Shown here: in pieces, positions 44,367 to 53,651 of the stretch
How the letters are laid out: the number at the start of each line of letters is the position of its first letter
Numbering within the stretch: position 1 is the first letter of the stretch
Source: Enterococcus hirae ATCC 9790
GTDB taxonomy: Bacteria > Bacillota > Bacilli > Lactobacillales > Enterococcaceae
DNA: 64,000 nucleotides
Assembly (NCBI RefSeq): GCF_000271405.2
Contig: NC_018081.1
Location: 2,524,912-2,588,911 of the forward strand
Reading direction: 5' to 3'
Translations under genes and position numbers: made by a program
Notes under the pieces: model-generated
Database searches by the model: none
What the model was told of the DNA's origin: nothing
Seen by the model: the letters and a program-made list of their open reading frames with translations, nothing else

Positions 44367-44756
44367 TTAGTCTCCGATCTTCATCAAAATAGTCGAACGA
44401 AATATTTCCCATCCACTAACCACAATTTGAAATAAACAAATCGTACCAAACAAAATCAAAAATAAGCTCATCGTTCTTGAAAAGAGCAATAATGCTAAAA
44501 GACCAGCTAGTCCTAATCCTAAGGTAAGCAGTGGATAAATTGTGAAATTAAAAAAACTAGCAAAGCTGCCAAAAATATTTCCGATAAAGATCACGGAAAA
44601 TAAAAAAATACTTAAAAGCAAGCTATCGGTCAATGATATCTGAAAGATATTATTATTGGCTACGATGGGCTGCTGAAGTGAATATAAATCTAAATATCCA
44701 CAAGAGGCAACACTGAGAACATGAGTGACTCCTATGGCTCGGTTTATTATTTTCAT
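44367..44756 (-). CDS. Unknown membrane protein, ~129 aa
   Basis: Four predicted membrane helices after a short amphipathic start (NRAIGVTHVLSVASCGYLDLYSLQQP). No recognised family. The start is uncertain: ATG 44756 (MKIINRA) or GTG 44768. It is 4 nt upstream of the esterase gene and likely co-transcribed. Confidence 0.6.
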   Translation of the reverse strand: MKIINRAIGVTHVLSVASCGYLDLYSLQQPIVANNNIFQISLTDSLLLSIFLFSVIFIGNIFGSFASFFNFTIYPLLTLGLGLAGLLALLLFSRTMSLFLILFGTICLFQIVVSGWEIFRSTILMKIGD

Positions 44757-44768
44757 TCGTATCACCAA

Positions 44769-45281
44769 CTCTCTTTATAATTCTATTATAATCGTTTTAT
44801 CATCATTTAGAACAAAAAAGGCTTAAATTTTAATTTTTCTTTTTTCTAAATAATTGTTCACAATCAAAATGACCTAACAACCTATAAGTACCTCTTGTTT
44901 TTTTGTCATGCTCCTCATTTTGTCTGTCTAGTTCTGAAAAAATTTAATTCTTTTTTCAGGCATTTCATGTTCAAACTTCTCCTTTTTTAAAATAGAGAAT
45001 AAATATACTTTTGGGAAAATCTACATCAAACTGATCTATTATTAACTCATAAGTAATAATCAATGTTTTCACTAAAATTCTTTGTGAATAAAAACATTTA
45101 AGTGAGGCACATCATTAGTAAAACCTTTAATTAAATTAGTTTGAAAACTTGTAATTGAAGTTAAAATGAAATTTACCATATAAAAAAAGCCTTTATTTTT
45201 ATTTCCATTAAAAAGCATCGACATATACTCATCATTTTGTTATCATATATCTGATTAACACTATTTTTATCAGGAGAATAT
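44769..45281. other. AT-rich intergenic stretch
   Basis: No supported gene in 513 bp. On the minus strand near 44990-44930 an ATG after GGAGA opens a 17-codon frame (MKCLKKELNFF), too short to call. A TATCAT lies near 45242, upstream of the membrane gene on the plus strand. Confidence 0.4.
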
Positions 45282-45900
45282 ATGAAAACGAAACGACAGA
45301 CAAGTACATTTTTGCACATAGGGACGCTTTTCGCCCTATTGACACTTTTTTTGTTCTTATGCTATTCCTATTTCAGATCTTCCGATATACCATGTAATGC
45401 CTTTGGCTGGTTATTGTTAGATCACCCCGGTTTAAGTCAGGTAGATGAGAGCCTCTTCTTGCTAATTCTTTCATCTTTGTGTGGTTTTATTTTTTCATTG
45501 GCTTTTCGAACATATGTGAAAAAACAAATCCCCAAAAAGATGGATGAAGCTGCTACAATTTTTGTTGCATCTAGGTTGCTCGCATTGCTGACCGTTTTAT
45601 TCTATTCCTTTAACCAAAATTCATTGTTCTTTTTATACTGAATGGACTGGTTATCATTTTATCCATCTTTACTTACTTTATTTTTCACTAATATTCAAAA
45701 AGTTACGCTTGCCACTTTTAATGCAACTAATCCCACTATTCTGCTTTGTCTATAGTGTCTTTTCTTTTCTTGTATTAGCGTTAGCGCCAACTTTTGATCC
45801 AGCAAATATTCAAATCACTAGTAATTTTCTTGAATTACTCTTCATTTCGTGTTTAGGAATGATGATGTGGCAAATAAGAAAAACAGTTCAGGACAAGTAA
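45282..45900 (+). pseudogene. Membrane protein gene with probable double frameshift
   Basis: The first frame (start ATG 45282 after CAGGAG) gives 119 aa with three membrane helices and stops at 45641. Around 45625-45687 a second frame reads VLFILNGLVIILSIFTYFIF, a clear helix, and from ~45690 a third frame reads FKKLRLPLLMQLIPLFCFVYSVFSFLVLAL to a stop at 45900. Joined, they make a ~205-aa protein with five to six helices. Both switches are in the same direction and fall at T-runs, which suggests two single-base losses. Family unknown. Confidence 0.6.
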
Positions 45901-45930
45901 GTCTAAGTGCCTTGAACTGTTTTTTATTTT
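45884..45930 (+). terminator. Terminator
   Basis: CAGTTCAGG/CCTTGAACTG stem overlapping the stop codon, followed by TTTTTTATTTTT. Confidence 0.85.
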
Positions 45931-45989
45931 TCGGATGATATTGCTAATAAAGAATCCTTTACAATAGACATAAATGATTGAACTTTACA

Positions 45990-46033
45990 TAAAAAACATC
46001 AAAGCTAGTCATTTCTGATAACTTTGATGTCTG
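45990..46033 (-). terminator. Terminator of the gene ending at 46065
   Basis: ACATCAAAG/CTTTGATGT with a 17-nt loop, followed by TTTTTTATG on the minus strand. Confidence 0.85.
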
Positions 46034-46064
46034 AGGATTATTAACAGTTGAGTCTAAAAATTTT

Positions 46065-46946
46065 TCAGTTGATTTTTTCTATATAAGAAAAATCTGCTAA
46101 ATTTAGTTCCTTGATAAGACGATCATAGACTTTTCTAGCAATATAAGCATGCTCTTCCACGGTTCTTCCAGCAGCGATTTTGGGTAGTTGTCTTCTGCTG
46201 TTTGCCGTTTTAACCAACGGCAATGCTAATTGATAGTTGAGCTGATCATCAGTTTTCACAACTTTAACAGTATTCGACAAGATCAGTGAATCAAAGAAGA
46301 TACTGGAACGACGATTCTTATATTTTTGAGCTTGGATACGCTCAATGATTACTTCAACTTGATCAAAATAATAAGTTTCGTTGACGTCACCGATCAGTTC
46401 TACAAGTTTTAAAAATTCTGATGGCACAGGTAATTGTTTCTTTTGTAAATAAAAATAATTGGCAAGAGAATAAGATAACTTGTTATGATAATTTAAAGAA
46501 ACAAATCGATAATTCTCATTGCCAGCAACCTGTCTCGTCACAGGAATAAGATCTTCTAAGGTTGCATAAAAATAGGTTGAATTAGACACGAAACATTCTT
46601 GCCAACATTCATTTCCCATAACCAACTGTTTTTCCGTTTGCGACAAATGACTAATAGCTTGTAAAATCTGGGCTGCAGCTTCTTCAATTTCTTTTTGATA
46701 AGTTTCTTCCTCAAATATTGGAAAATTCAACTTATAACGACGATTTTCCCGCTTGATTAGATTTTCATCAATCAACTGATCAAGAAAAGCTTCAAATTTC
46801 GGTTGATCAAAATTTTTTTTCAACTCTCTCAAAATAATGTCTTCTTCTTGATGATGATGCAAATACTCAATCAAAGTTGGAAAAACAGCATTGTTTACTA
46901 GTTTGCTAAGCAACTGCTGGTGATTTTGTGAATAAAAATAGTTCAT
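46065..46946 (-). CDS. Unknown soluble protein, 293 aa
   Basis: The N-terminal ~75 residues look like a winged helix (LRELKKNFDQPKFEAFLDQLIDENLIKRENRRYKLN: helix-helix-wing). The rest is mixed helix and strand with no catalytic motif I know; the C-terminal part contains a basic patch (YKNRRSSIFFD) and GRTVEEHAYIARKVYDRLIKE. It may be a DNA-binding regulator. GAGAAGGGG precedes the ATG. Monocistronic between two terminators. Confidence 0.65.
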   Translation of the reverse strand: MNYFYSQNHQQLLSKLVNNAVFPTLIEYLHHHQEEDIILRELKKNFDQPKFEAFLDQLIDENLIKRENRRYKLNFPIFEEETYQKEIEEAAAQILQAISHLSQTEKQLVMGNECWQECFVSNSTYFYATLEDLIPVTRQVAGNENYRFVSLNYHNKLSYSLANYFYLQKKQLPVPSEFLKLVELIGDVNETYYFDQVEVIIERIQAQKYKNRRSSIFFDSLILSNTVKVVKTDDQLNYQLALPLVKTANSRRQLPKIAAGRTVEEHAYIARKVYDRLIKELNLADFSYIEKIN

Positions 46947-46986
46947 TTTTTCCCCTTCTCGTTTTCCCTAGCTCAATTGGAAATAG

Positions 46987-47041
46987 GCCGAAGAATCCCA
47001 AAAATACGAGCAACTATTTTCGGATTCTTCGGCTTATTTTT
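46987..47041. terminator. Terminator-like hairpin downstream of ppaC
   Basis: GCCGAAGAATCC/GGATTCTTCGGC, a perfect 12-bp stem with a 23-nt loop. Only the plus strand has a T-run, although the genes on both sides are on the minus strand. Confidence 0.65.
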
Positions 47042-47174
47042 TAAAGCTGGATCACTTCTGTTCCAACCTCATTTTGATCGAACAAGCTAGGCTGGCATTG
47101 TGAGCCTGGAACAAATAGCTGTCAGGCTCTTTAATAACTATCGAATAAAAGGTGTTAGCAACCCCTTAGCTAGC

Positions 47175-48101
47175 TTAGTTAAAAACTGCTGTTAGCTGAG
47201 GAACGACTTGTTTCTTACGAGAAACAACTCCTTTTAATAAGGCACGATTGTTCGTTAATTTAACTTGGAAAGCTTCTTCGACTTTATCTAATCCTTGACC
47301 TGCCACTAATAATTCCGAATCGCTATCTAGGATATTCGTTACCACTAGGACAAAGAGGTCATATCCATTTTTAGCCATTTCTTCAGTCATCGCTTCTTCC
47401 AGTTCCGTTTGACGAGCCATTACTTCGCTTAAATCGACTGTATTCACTTGTGCAATACGAACATTAGCTTCTCCCATTGGGAAGCTTTTGGCATCAAGAT
47501 CAAGTAAGGTTGCAGCTGATTTATCGCTAAGATTTGTACCGGCCTTTAACATATCTAACCCATAGCTTGTCAAATCAACGCCTGCAATTGTTGCAAGTTC
47601 TTTTGCAGCTGCCTCATCTTCTGATGTGCATGTTGGTGATTTGAATAGCAATGTATCAGATAAAATTGCAGAAAGCATAATGCCAGCAATCTCTTTAGGA
47701 AGTTCTACTTGGTTTTCTTTATATAACTTCAAAATGATTGTACTTGTACAACCTACTGGTTCAGCTCGGTAATAAAGTGGATTTGCTGTTTCAAAATTTG
47801 CAATCCGATGATGATCAACGACCGCTAAAATTTCTACTTCTGCAATATCAGAAATACTTTGTTGAAATTCATTATGGTCCACTAGCATCACTTGTGTTGC
47901 TTCTTCTTTTGCTGATTGAACGACACGTGGGGCAGATAACTTAAAGTAATCTAATGCATATTGTGTTTCTTCGTTAGGTGTACCTAAAGCTACAGCTTCA
48001 GTTTCTTTTCCTAGTTGATTTTGCAAGTGCGAAAAGGCGATTGCCGCTCCAATTGCATCTGTATCTGGATTTTGGTGACCAAAAACTAAAATTTTTGACA
48101 T
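47175..48101 (-). CDS. ppaC: Manganese-dependent inorganic pyrophosphatase
   Basis: A 308-aa family II pyrophosphatase (DHH superfamily). Motifs: [19 protein letters not shown] (His and Asp metal ligands), [16 protein letters not shown] (the DHH), [14 protein letters not shown], and the C-terminal substrate-binding [10 protein letters not shown]. The start is ATG 48101 (MSKILVFG) behind AAAGGAG; a longer frame upstream encodes an unsupported hydrophobic extension. It hydrolyses PPi to drive biosynthesis. Monocistronic. Confidence 0.96.
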   Translation of the reverse strand: MSKILVFGHQNPDTDAIGAAIAFSHLQNQLGKETEAVALGTPNEETQYALDYFKLSAPRVVQSAKEEATQVMLVDHNEFQQSISDIAEVEILAVVDHHRIANFETANPLYYRAEPVGCTSTIILKLYKENQVELPKEIAGIMLSAILSDTLLFKSPTCTSEDEAAAKELATIAGVDLTSYGLDMLKAGTNLSDKSAATLLDLDAKSFPMGEANVRIAQVNTVDLSEVMARQTELEEAMTEEMAKNGYDLFVLVVTNILDSDSELLVAGQGLDKVEEAFQVKLTNNRALLKGVVSRKKQVVPQLTAVFN

Positions 48102-48375
48102 TTGTCTCGCTCCTTTATGGTTTCTCCTACTTAATAATAGCAAAAAAACCGAAAGAAGCAATACTGACGCTATAATTTCTAGAATGGAAGATATTCCGAT
48201 CCACCTTACTTTTATATCAAACAATCGTAAACAAAATTTTTGATAGCGCGAAGTACCATGGAACAGTCATTTAAAAAGTTGGCCATGCCATTACTTATTT
48301 CATTGCAGAACTCTTCGCACTGAAAGAAAAAGTTGGAAAAAGTAAATCATTTATCGTTTTTTTCTTTACTAGCCT

Positions 48376-49785
48376 TTAATGACTACTTGAGTTTTGAGCA
48401 AACGGTTCAACTAAGCGGTTTTCAGCGATTACCTGTGCCATCCATAAACTTGATTGTTTCGGTAACCGTTTATAGCCATTGTCCAGATCGACACGATAAA
48501 AACCATATCTATTTTTATAGGCATTCAACCAACTCCAACAGTCAGCAAATGTCCACATATGATACCCAAAGCAAGGAGAACCTTCTGAAATTGCCTGCTG
48601 CAGTTGCGTCAAATGTTCAAATAAAAAATCAATTCGGTAGTTGTCGTCAATCATATTCTCTTTATTGTTGAACCGTTCTTCTTGCGACACACCTATCCCG
48701 TTTTCTGAAATATACCAAGGGATATTGCTATAACTGTTTTTTAACCGCATCGCAATATCATAGATTCCCCGCGGATAGATCTCCCAGCCACGATGTGGGT
48801 TAATTCGTTTCTCCGGCCAATCATAACCTCGGAATAAATCTCTTAGTCCTGTGATTGGTCGTTTCTTTTCTTGAGGTGCTTGAACACGTAATGGCTGGTA
48901 ATAATTACAACCAATAAAGTCTACTGTATTCTCCGCAAAAATTTCTTTATCACCTGTTTCTGTTTTAGGAAGCAAATCACTTTCTCGTAATACCTCTACC
49001 AGCTCTTCTGGAAAAGTACCTCGTACCGCACAGTCCAGAAAGCTGCGAATATAAAACAGGTCTGCCCACTTTGCAGCAGCCACGTCTTCAGCTTCTTCGC
49101 TTTTAGAGTAAACGGGTGCTAAATTGAGAATGATAGAAATTTGTCCGTCATTAAAAGAAGAGCGCCGGTACTCCTTTACAGCTTTCGCATGCGCTAGTAG
49201 TGTGTGATAGGCAACTTGTATAGCTCGTTTAAAATCATGCACCTTGGGCCAATGTGCATCTCCCATATACCCACATTCGATGTGTACAAGAGACTCATTG
49301 AACGTCGCCCATTTTTTTACTAAATCGCCAAAAGCTTCAAACGCAGTCTTTGCGTAAAATGCAAAATGATCAACTGACTCACGAACTTCCCAGCCACCTT
49401 TTTCCATCAGCCACCAAGGCATATCAAAATGGAACAAATTGATGATCGGCTCAATGCCATTATCCAGCATTTCCTGAAAATAGGCTCGGTAAAAATCAAC
49501 AGCTTGCGGATTTAATGTCTTGCCATCCGGTAAAAGACGCGTCCAAGCAATCGATGTCCGATAGGAATTTAAATTCATTGCCTTCATACAGGCAACATCT
49601 TCTTTGTATTGATAATACGTATTAGAGGTATTTTCTGGTCCTGTTCCGTTATAAAACAATTCTGGTTCTATTTCAAACCACTTATCCCAAGTTGATGGGC
49701 TCTTGCCATCAACCAAAGCAGCTCCTTCTGTCTGAGGGGCAGAAGCCGCTGCTCCCCACAGAAAGTTTTGTGGAAATGTATCCAT
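48376..49785 (-). CDS. GH1 beta-glycosidase, possibly 6-phospho type
   Basis: A 469-aa cytosolic glycosidase. FLWGAAASAPQTEGA opens the barrel; acid/base E164 in ATFNES; nucleophile E361 in YISENG. Near the end WSWLNAYKNRYGF places Ser, Lys and Tyr where 6-phospho-beta-glycosidases bind the phosphate, instead of the Glu-Trp of plain beta-glucosidases. Yet the linked importer is an ABC system, which does not phosphorylate its cargo, so the substrate is unclear. It lies 302 nt after the solute-binding gene, perhaps with its own promoter. No ribosome site stands out before the ATG. Confidence 0.88.
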   Translation of the reverse strand: MDTFPQNFLWGAAASAPQTEGAALVDGKSPSTWDKWFEIEPELFYNGTGPENTSNTYYQYKEDVACMKAMNLNSYRTSIAWTRLLPDGKTLNPQAVDFYRAYFQEMLDNGIEPIINLFHFDMPWWLMEKGGWEVRESVDHFAFYAKTAFEAFGDLVKKWATFNESLVHIECGYMGDAHWPKVHDFKRAIQVAYHTLLAHAKAVKEYRRSSFNDGQISIILNLAPVYSKSEEAEDVAAAKWADLFYIRSFLDCAVRGTFPEELVEVLRESDLLPKTETGDKEIFAENTVDFIGCNYYQPLRVQAPQEKKRPITGLRDLFRGYDWPEKRINPHRGWEIYPRGIYDIAMRLKNSYSNIPWYISENGIGVSQEERFNNKENMIDDNYRIDFLFEHLTQLQQAISEGSPCFGYHMWTFADCWSWLNAYKNRYGFYRVDLDNGYKRLPKQSSLWMAQVIAENRLVEPFAQNSSSH

Positions 49786-50087
49786 TTAAAATTTCCTTCC
49801 TTTTCTATCGTTTTATCCACTGATTCCCTTCAGTCAGTGAACCCAATGATCATCGTTTATGTTGGTTCATTCTTTTTCTCATTTATATTTACCATGATTT
49901 GGCAAAATTATTTAGTCAGTGTGATACTCGTTCTCTTTGATCTTTATCATGAAACCATTTGTTTGACCATCATCGCTATGCTAGTTGCTAATGATCTCAT
50001 TTTGGTTTCTCCAAACTCTTGATATTTTGTTCAAACAAAGCTGGACGCTAGGAACATCCCAAACGTCCACTTTGATGTTAAAGATGA
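49786..50087. other. Intergenic region with a weak hairpin
   Basis: TGGACG/CGTCCA at 50042-50069 with a 16-nt loop follows the solute-binding gene on the minus strand, without a strong T-run; it may only partly terminate. The rest should hold the GH1 promoter; no repeat of the 55.1-kb type is seen here. Confidence 0.4.
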
Positions 50088-51710
50088 TTATTCGGTTTTA
50101 GCCCAACGATCATATGCATTTTGATAAGTGCTGACAAAGTCATTTAATCCCATTGATTTTAATGTACTGACATATTCATCCCATTTAGCCAAACTTTCCA
50201 CACCTGTAATAAATTTAGCTTCCATTTGCTCTACATAAGTCCGAATGTCCGTCGCGTTGATCGCAATTTGATCTGCTTCATCTTTCGTCATATAAACAAT
50301 TGGGAAAGGTACCTCGGTATTGGGCATGATTTTCTCATTGATTTCTTTCATGCGAAATTCCGTCCATACACTAGGATCAGGATCGTTGACATTAGCTAAA
50401 ACACTTTGGGCATAATCGTCTTCTAATCCCGGTACGACTAAGCCATAATCCATTGCAATTTTCCCACGGTCTTCTTCCATCTTTTGTTTATTTTCACCTG
50501 TATATACCCGAACTTTTTCTCCAGAATCGTTTGTTTCATATTTCCAAAATGCCCCTTCTGGACCTTTTGTCATTAAATCTTGGCCTTCTTCTGTGTAAAG
50601 ATAGTCCGCCCATCGCATTGCTGCCTCTGGACTTTTACATTTATTGGTAATCGCAAACGTTCCAGTTGTTACACGAGGATGACCCGGTGCTAAAGGTGTA
50701 TTTTGAATACTTGAAGTAACTGGTGAAAACATTGGATCTGATAAAGAATCCTCAGGCATTTTACCAGTAGCCATGTATGAAGCATACGCGCCAAATAAAC
50801 CGACTTTATCTGTTTGTGTGTTTCCTTGATACTTTTCTTCTGACTGCGAGAAGACTTCTGGGTCCAGCAATCCTTCAGAATAAAGTTTATTCATATACGT
50901 TAAATATTCCTTATAGTTAGCCGATGCAGCAGCATAACGCACTTTTCCGTTAACTTCTTCGATTCCTAGAGATTTCATACCAAAAGCAGGTAGCAACCAC
51001 GTACGAATAATGGCCAACTTGTTGCCGTCTGATAACGGAATCTCATCTTGTTTGCCATTACCGTTGGGGTCTTCTTCTTTGAATCGCTTCAACAATTTAT
51101 ATAACTCATCCGTGTTTTTTGGCAATTCGGTTACCCCTAATTTTTCTAGCCACTCGCCGTTATACCATAAAGGTGAGATATAAAGAGGGCTAGAGGTATC
51201 TTCTGGATATAATCGTGGTAAAGAATAAATGTGACCATCTGGTGCAGTAATTGATTTTTTGAACTCTGGGTTCTCATCAAGGATTTTCTTTAAATTTGGC
51301 TCATAGTCATCAATCAAATCCTCCAAGGCAATTAAAATTCCTTGTGATCCATAATCTGATTGTTTGGCATTTGAAAGACCACTTCCTGCACCAAAAATAA
51401 CATCAGGTAACTCACCAGAAGCAAAAGCCAAATTCAATTTCGCTTCAAAATCTGTACTTGGCGGAGTAATATAATCAAAATTGATTCCAGTTAATTCCGC
51501 TAACGCTTTAGCCGAAGCTAACTCATCCCATTCTGCTTCTCCACCAGGAGCCATCATCGTCATGTTGATTTTTTCTTTGACGATTGGCATTCCGGTTTTT
51601 TCAACGGCAATAGTTTCTTCTTTTCCAGCAGTATTTCCCTTGTTCCCACAAGCACCCAAAAGAGTTGTTGTCAACACTAATGATGCAATTACTAAATAAC
51701 ATTTTTTCAT
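50088..51710 (-). CDS. Extracellular solute-binding lipoprotein (oligosaccharide ABC importer)
   Basis: A 540-aa family 1 substrate-binding protein. Lipobox LLGAC with Cys near residue 21, so it is anchored outside the membrane. Typical stretches are YDVIFGAGSGL-like PDVIFGAGSGLSN, DPNGNGKQDEIPLSDG (a Ca-loop-like segment of LplA proteins) and SPEAAMRWADYLYTEEGQDL. The size matches LplA/YtcQ binders of complex carbohydrates. Last of a four-gene operon with a fucosidase and two permeases, so it likely captures fucosylated oligosaccharides. Confidence 0.9.
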   Translation of the reverse strand: MKKCYLVIASLVLTTTLLGACGNKGNTAGKEETIAVEKTGMPIVKEKINMTMMAPGGEAEWDELASAKALAELTGINFDYITPPSTDFEAKLNLAFASGELPDVIFGAGSGLSNAKQSDYGSQGILIALEDLIDDYEPNLKKILDENPEFKKSITAPDGHIYSLPRLYPEDTSSPLYISPLWYNGEWLEKLGVTELPKNTDELYKLLKRFKEEDPNGNGKQDEIPLSDGNKLAIIRTWLLPAFGMKSLGIEEVNGKVRYAAASANYKEYLTYMNKLYSEGLLDPEVFSQSEEKYQGNTQTDKVGLFGAYASYMATGKMPEDSLSDPMFSPVTSSIQNTPLAPGHPRVTTGTFAITNKCKSPEAAMRWADYLYTEEGQDLMTKGPEGAFWKYETNDSGEKVRVYTGENKQKMEEDRGKIAMDYGLVVPGLEDDYAQSVLANVNDPDPSVWTEFRMKEINEKIMPNTEVPFPIVYMTKDEADQIAINATDIRTYVEQMEAKFITGVESLAKWDEYVSTLKSMGLNDFVSTYQNAYDRWAKTE

Positions 51711-51742
51711 TCATTCCACTCACTCTCTTATTTATTTTTTAG

Positions 51743-52651
51743 TTAGCCTTTCAAAGAACCAACCATGACACCTTTAACAAAGTACTTTTGTAAAAACGGA
51801 TAGATCATAATGATTGGTAATGTCGAAACGATCATTACTCCATATTTAATGACTTGTGCAAGCTGTTGTTTACTATAAGCTACTTCTGCTACCGCTGCTG
51901 TCATCTCTGTTGTTCCTTTTGTTAAATCTTGATTCACTAAAATCTCTCGCAGGATTAATTGAAGCGAATACATTGATTTGTTTGTTAAATAGATTAACGC
52001 ACTAAAATAACTATTCCAATGGGCCACTCCGCAAAATAGTCCCATTACTGCAATAATTGGCATTGATAAAGGTAAAACAATCTTCATAAATATCTGAAAG
52101 TCAGAACATCCATCAATCAATGCCGCTTCCTCCATTTCTCTAGGAATGGTGGATTGAAAGAAAGTACGTGTAATTGCAATATTATAAACTGAAACGGCCC
52201 CTGGAATAACTAACGCCCAAATCGAATCATTCATCCCTAGATTTTTAATCAATAAATAAGTAGGTACCAAACCGCCACTGATAAACATAGGAACCATCAA
52301 AAACTTCATAAATAGATTTTTCCCATAAAATTCTGCTCTTCCTAGAGCATATGCACAAGGAAGTGTACATAATAAATTGATAAATGTTCCTAGTAATGTG
52401 TAATAAATCGTGTTCCGGTAACCTTGCCAGATACTTTTATACGTAAAAATCGTTTTGTAACCATCCCAAGTGATCTTTTTTGGCAATAACCACATTTCTC
52501 CAGAATTGACGGAGGTCGGACTAGATATAGATGCGCTTATAACATAAATCAATGGATAAATAACCAACAAAAGGGCAATGGCAATAAACAAGTAGATGAG
52601 AAACATGAAAAATTTGTCACCTTTCGATGATCGGATCGCTTTTGAATACAT
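51743..52651 (-). CDS. ABC sugar permease, LplC/YtcP-like
   Basis: A 302-aa permease with six membrane helices and the EAA loop EEAALIDGCSDFQIFMKIVLPLSMP that contacts the ATPase. The N-terminus is of the MalG side. The ATG is 13 nt after the partner permease. Together with the gene at 52665 it forms the channel for the lipoprotein's cargo. No ATPase gene is in the locus. Confidence 0.92.
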   Translation of the reverse strand: MYSKAIRSSKGDKFFMFLIYLFIAIALLLVIYPLIYVISASISSPTSVNSGEMWLLPKKITWDGYKTIFTYKSIWQGYRNTIYYTLLGTFINLLCTLPCAYALGRAEFYGKNLFMKFLMVPMFISGGLVPTYLLIKNLGMNDSIWALVIPGAVSVYNIAITRTFFQSTIPREMEEAALIDGCSDFQIFMKIVLPLSMPIIAVMGLFCGVAHWNSYFSALIYLTNKSMYSLQLILREILVNQDLTKGTTEMTAAVAEVAYSKQQLAQVIKYGVMIVSTLPIIMIYPFLQKYFVKGVMVGSLKG

Positions 52652-52664
52652 TATTTTCCCTCCA

Positions 52665-53618
52665 TTACCATAAACTTGTTTCGCTGACTTTACGCGAAAT
52701 TTTATTTACTGTGATCAATAAAAATGCGTTGATTGCTGCATTGAACAGTCCGACAGCTGATGCATAGCTGTACTGTGCATCAAGCAACCCTTGTTTGTAA
52801 ACAAACGTGGCAATCACATTTGAAGAATCCATATTCAACGCATTTTGCATCAACAGGATTTTTTCATAACCTAATGACATCAAACTCCCCACATTCATGA
52901 TCAGTAAAATAACAATAGTAGGAATGATAGTCGGTAGGTTGATATACCAGATTCTTTGCCATCTCGTTGCACCATCAACAGTTGCAGCTTCATGAAGCTG
53001 TGTATCAACACCAGATAATGCAGCTAAATAAATCACTGAACCCCATCCTGTTCCTTGCCAAACCCCAGATAATACGTAGATCGTTTTAAACCAACGAGGA
53101 TCTGTCATGAAACTAATTCGCTCAAAACCTAGAAAAACCAATAGATGGTTAATAATACCGGTGGAAGGCGTCAAAAAAGCAATTAACATACCGCATACGA
53201 CAACGACTGAAATAAAATTAGGTGCATAAGTCACTGTCTGCGTAAACTTTTTAAATTTTCCATCTTTCAACTCATTTAGTGCTAATGCTAAAATAATCGG
53301 TAGCGGAAATCCTACGACCAAAGAATATATACTGATACCTAACGTGTTTTTAATTAGATCCCAGAAATAGTAGGAATCAAAAAAACGTTGGAAATGCTTA
53401 AATCCTACCCAAGGACTTCCAAAAATTCCTAATGATGGGATATAATCCTTGAATGCTATAATCACGCCGTACATGGGACCGTAAGAAAAAACAGCAACCA
53501 CCACCAATGCTGGAATGACAAAAGCATACAGCTGTCGGCTTTTATATAATTTTTTTTTGATCTCTGACCATTTTGTTTTCTCTTTCTCTTTATTGACATC
53601 AAGTAATGCATCAGCCAT
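52665..53618 (-). CDS. ABC sugar permease, LplB-like
   Basis: A 317-aa permease with six membrane helices and EAA loop HEAATVDGATRWQRIWYINLPTIIP. A long soluble N-terminus (residues 1-30, Lys/Glu-rich) precedes helix 1. GGAGG is placed before the ATG. It is the MalF-side partner of the next gene. Confidence 0.92.
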   Translation of the reverse strand: MADALLDVNKEKEKTKWSEIKKKLYKSRQLYAFVIPALVVVAVFSYGPMYGVIIAFKDYIPSLGIFGSPWVGFKHFQRFFDSYYFWDLIKNTLGISIYSLVVGFPLPIILALALNELKDGKFKKFTQTVTYAPNFISVVVVCGMLIAFLTPSTGIINHLLVFLGFERISFMTDPRWFKTIYVLSGVWQGTGWGSVIYLAALSGVDTQLHEAATVDGATRWQRIWYINLPTIIPTIVILLIMNVGSLMSLGYEKILLMQNALNMDSSNVIATFVYKQGLLDAQYSYASAVGLFNAAINAFLLITVNKISRKVSETSLW

Positions 53619-53651
53619 TTTTTAACCTCCTTTTATGAAGTTCACTCATCT

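Noticed and set aside
44930-44990. Minus-strand 17-codon frame (MKCLKKELNFF) with GGAGA upstream
   Set aside because: Too short and the ribosome spacing is long; no hydrophobic or conserved pattern to support it.
49768-50022. Hydrophobic 84-codon frame on the plus strand before the solute-binding gene
   Set aside because: It starts antisense to GH1, has no ribosome site, and its hydrophobicity is explained by T-rich intergenic sequence.
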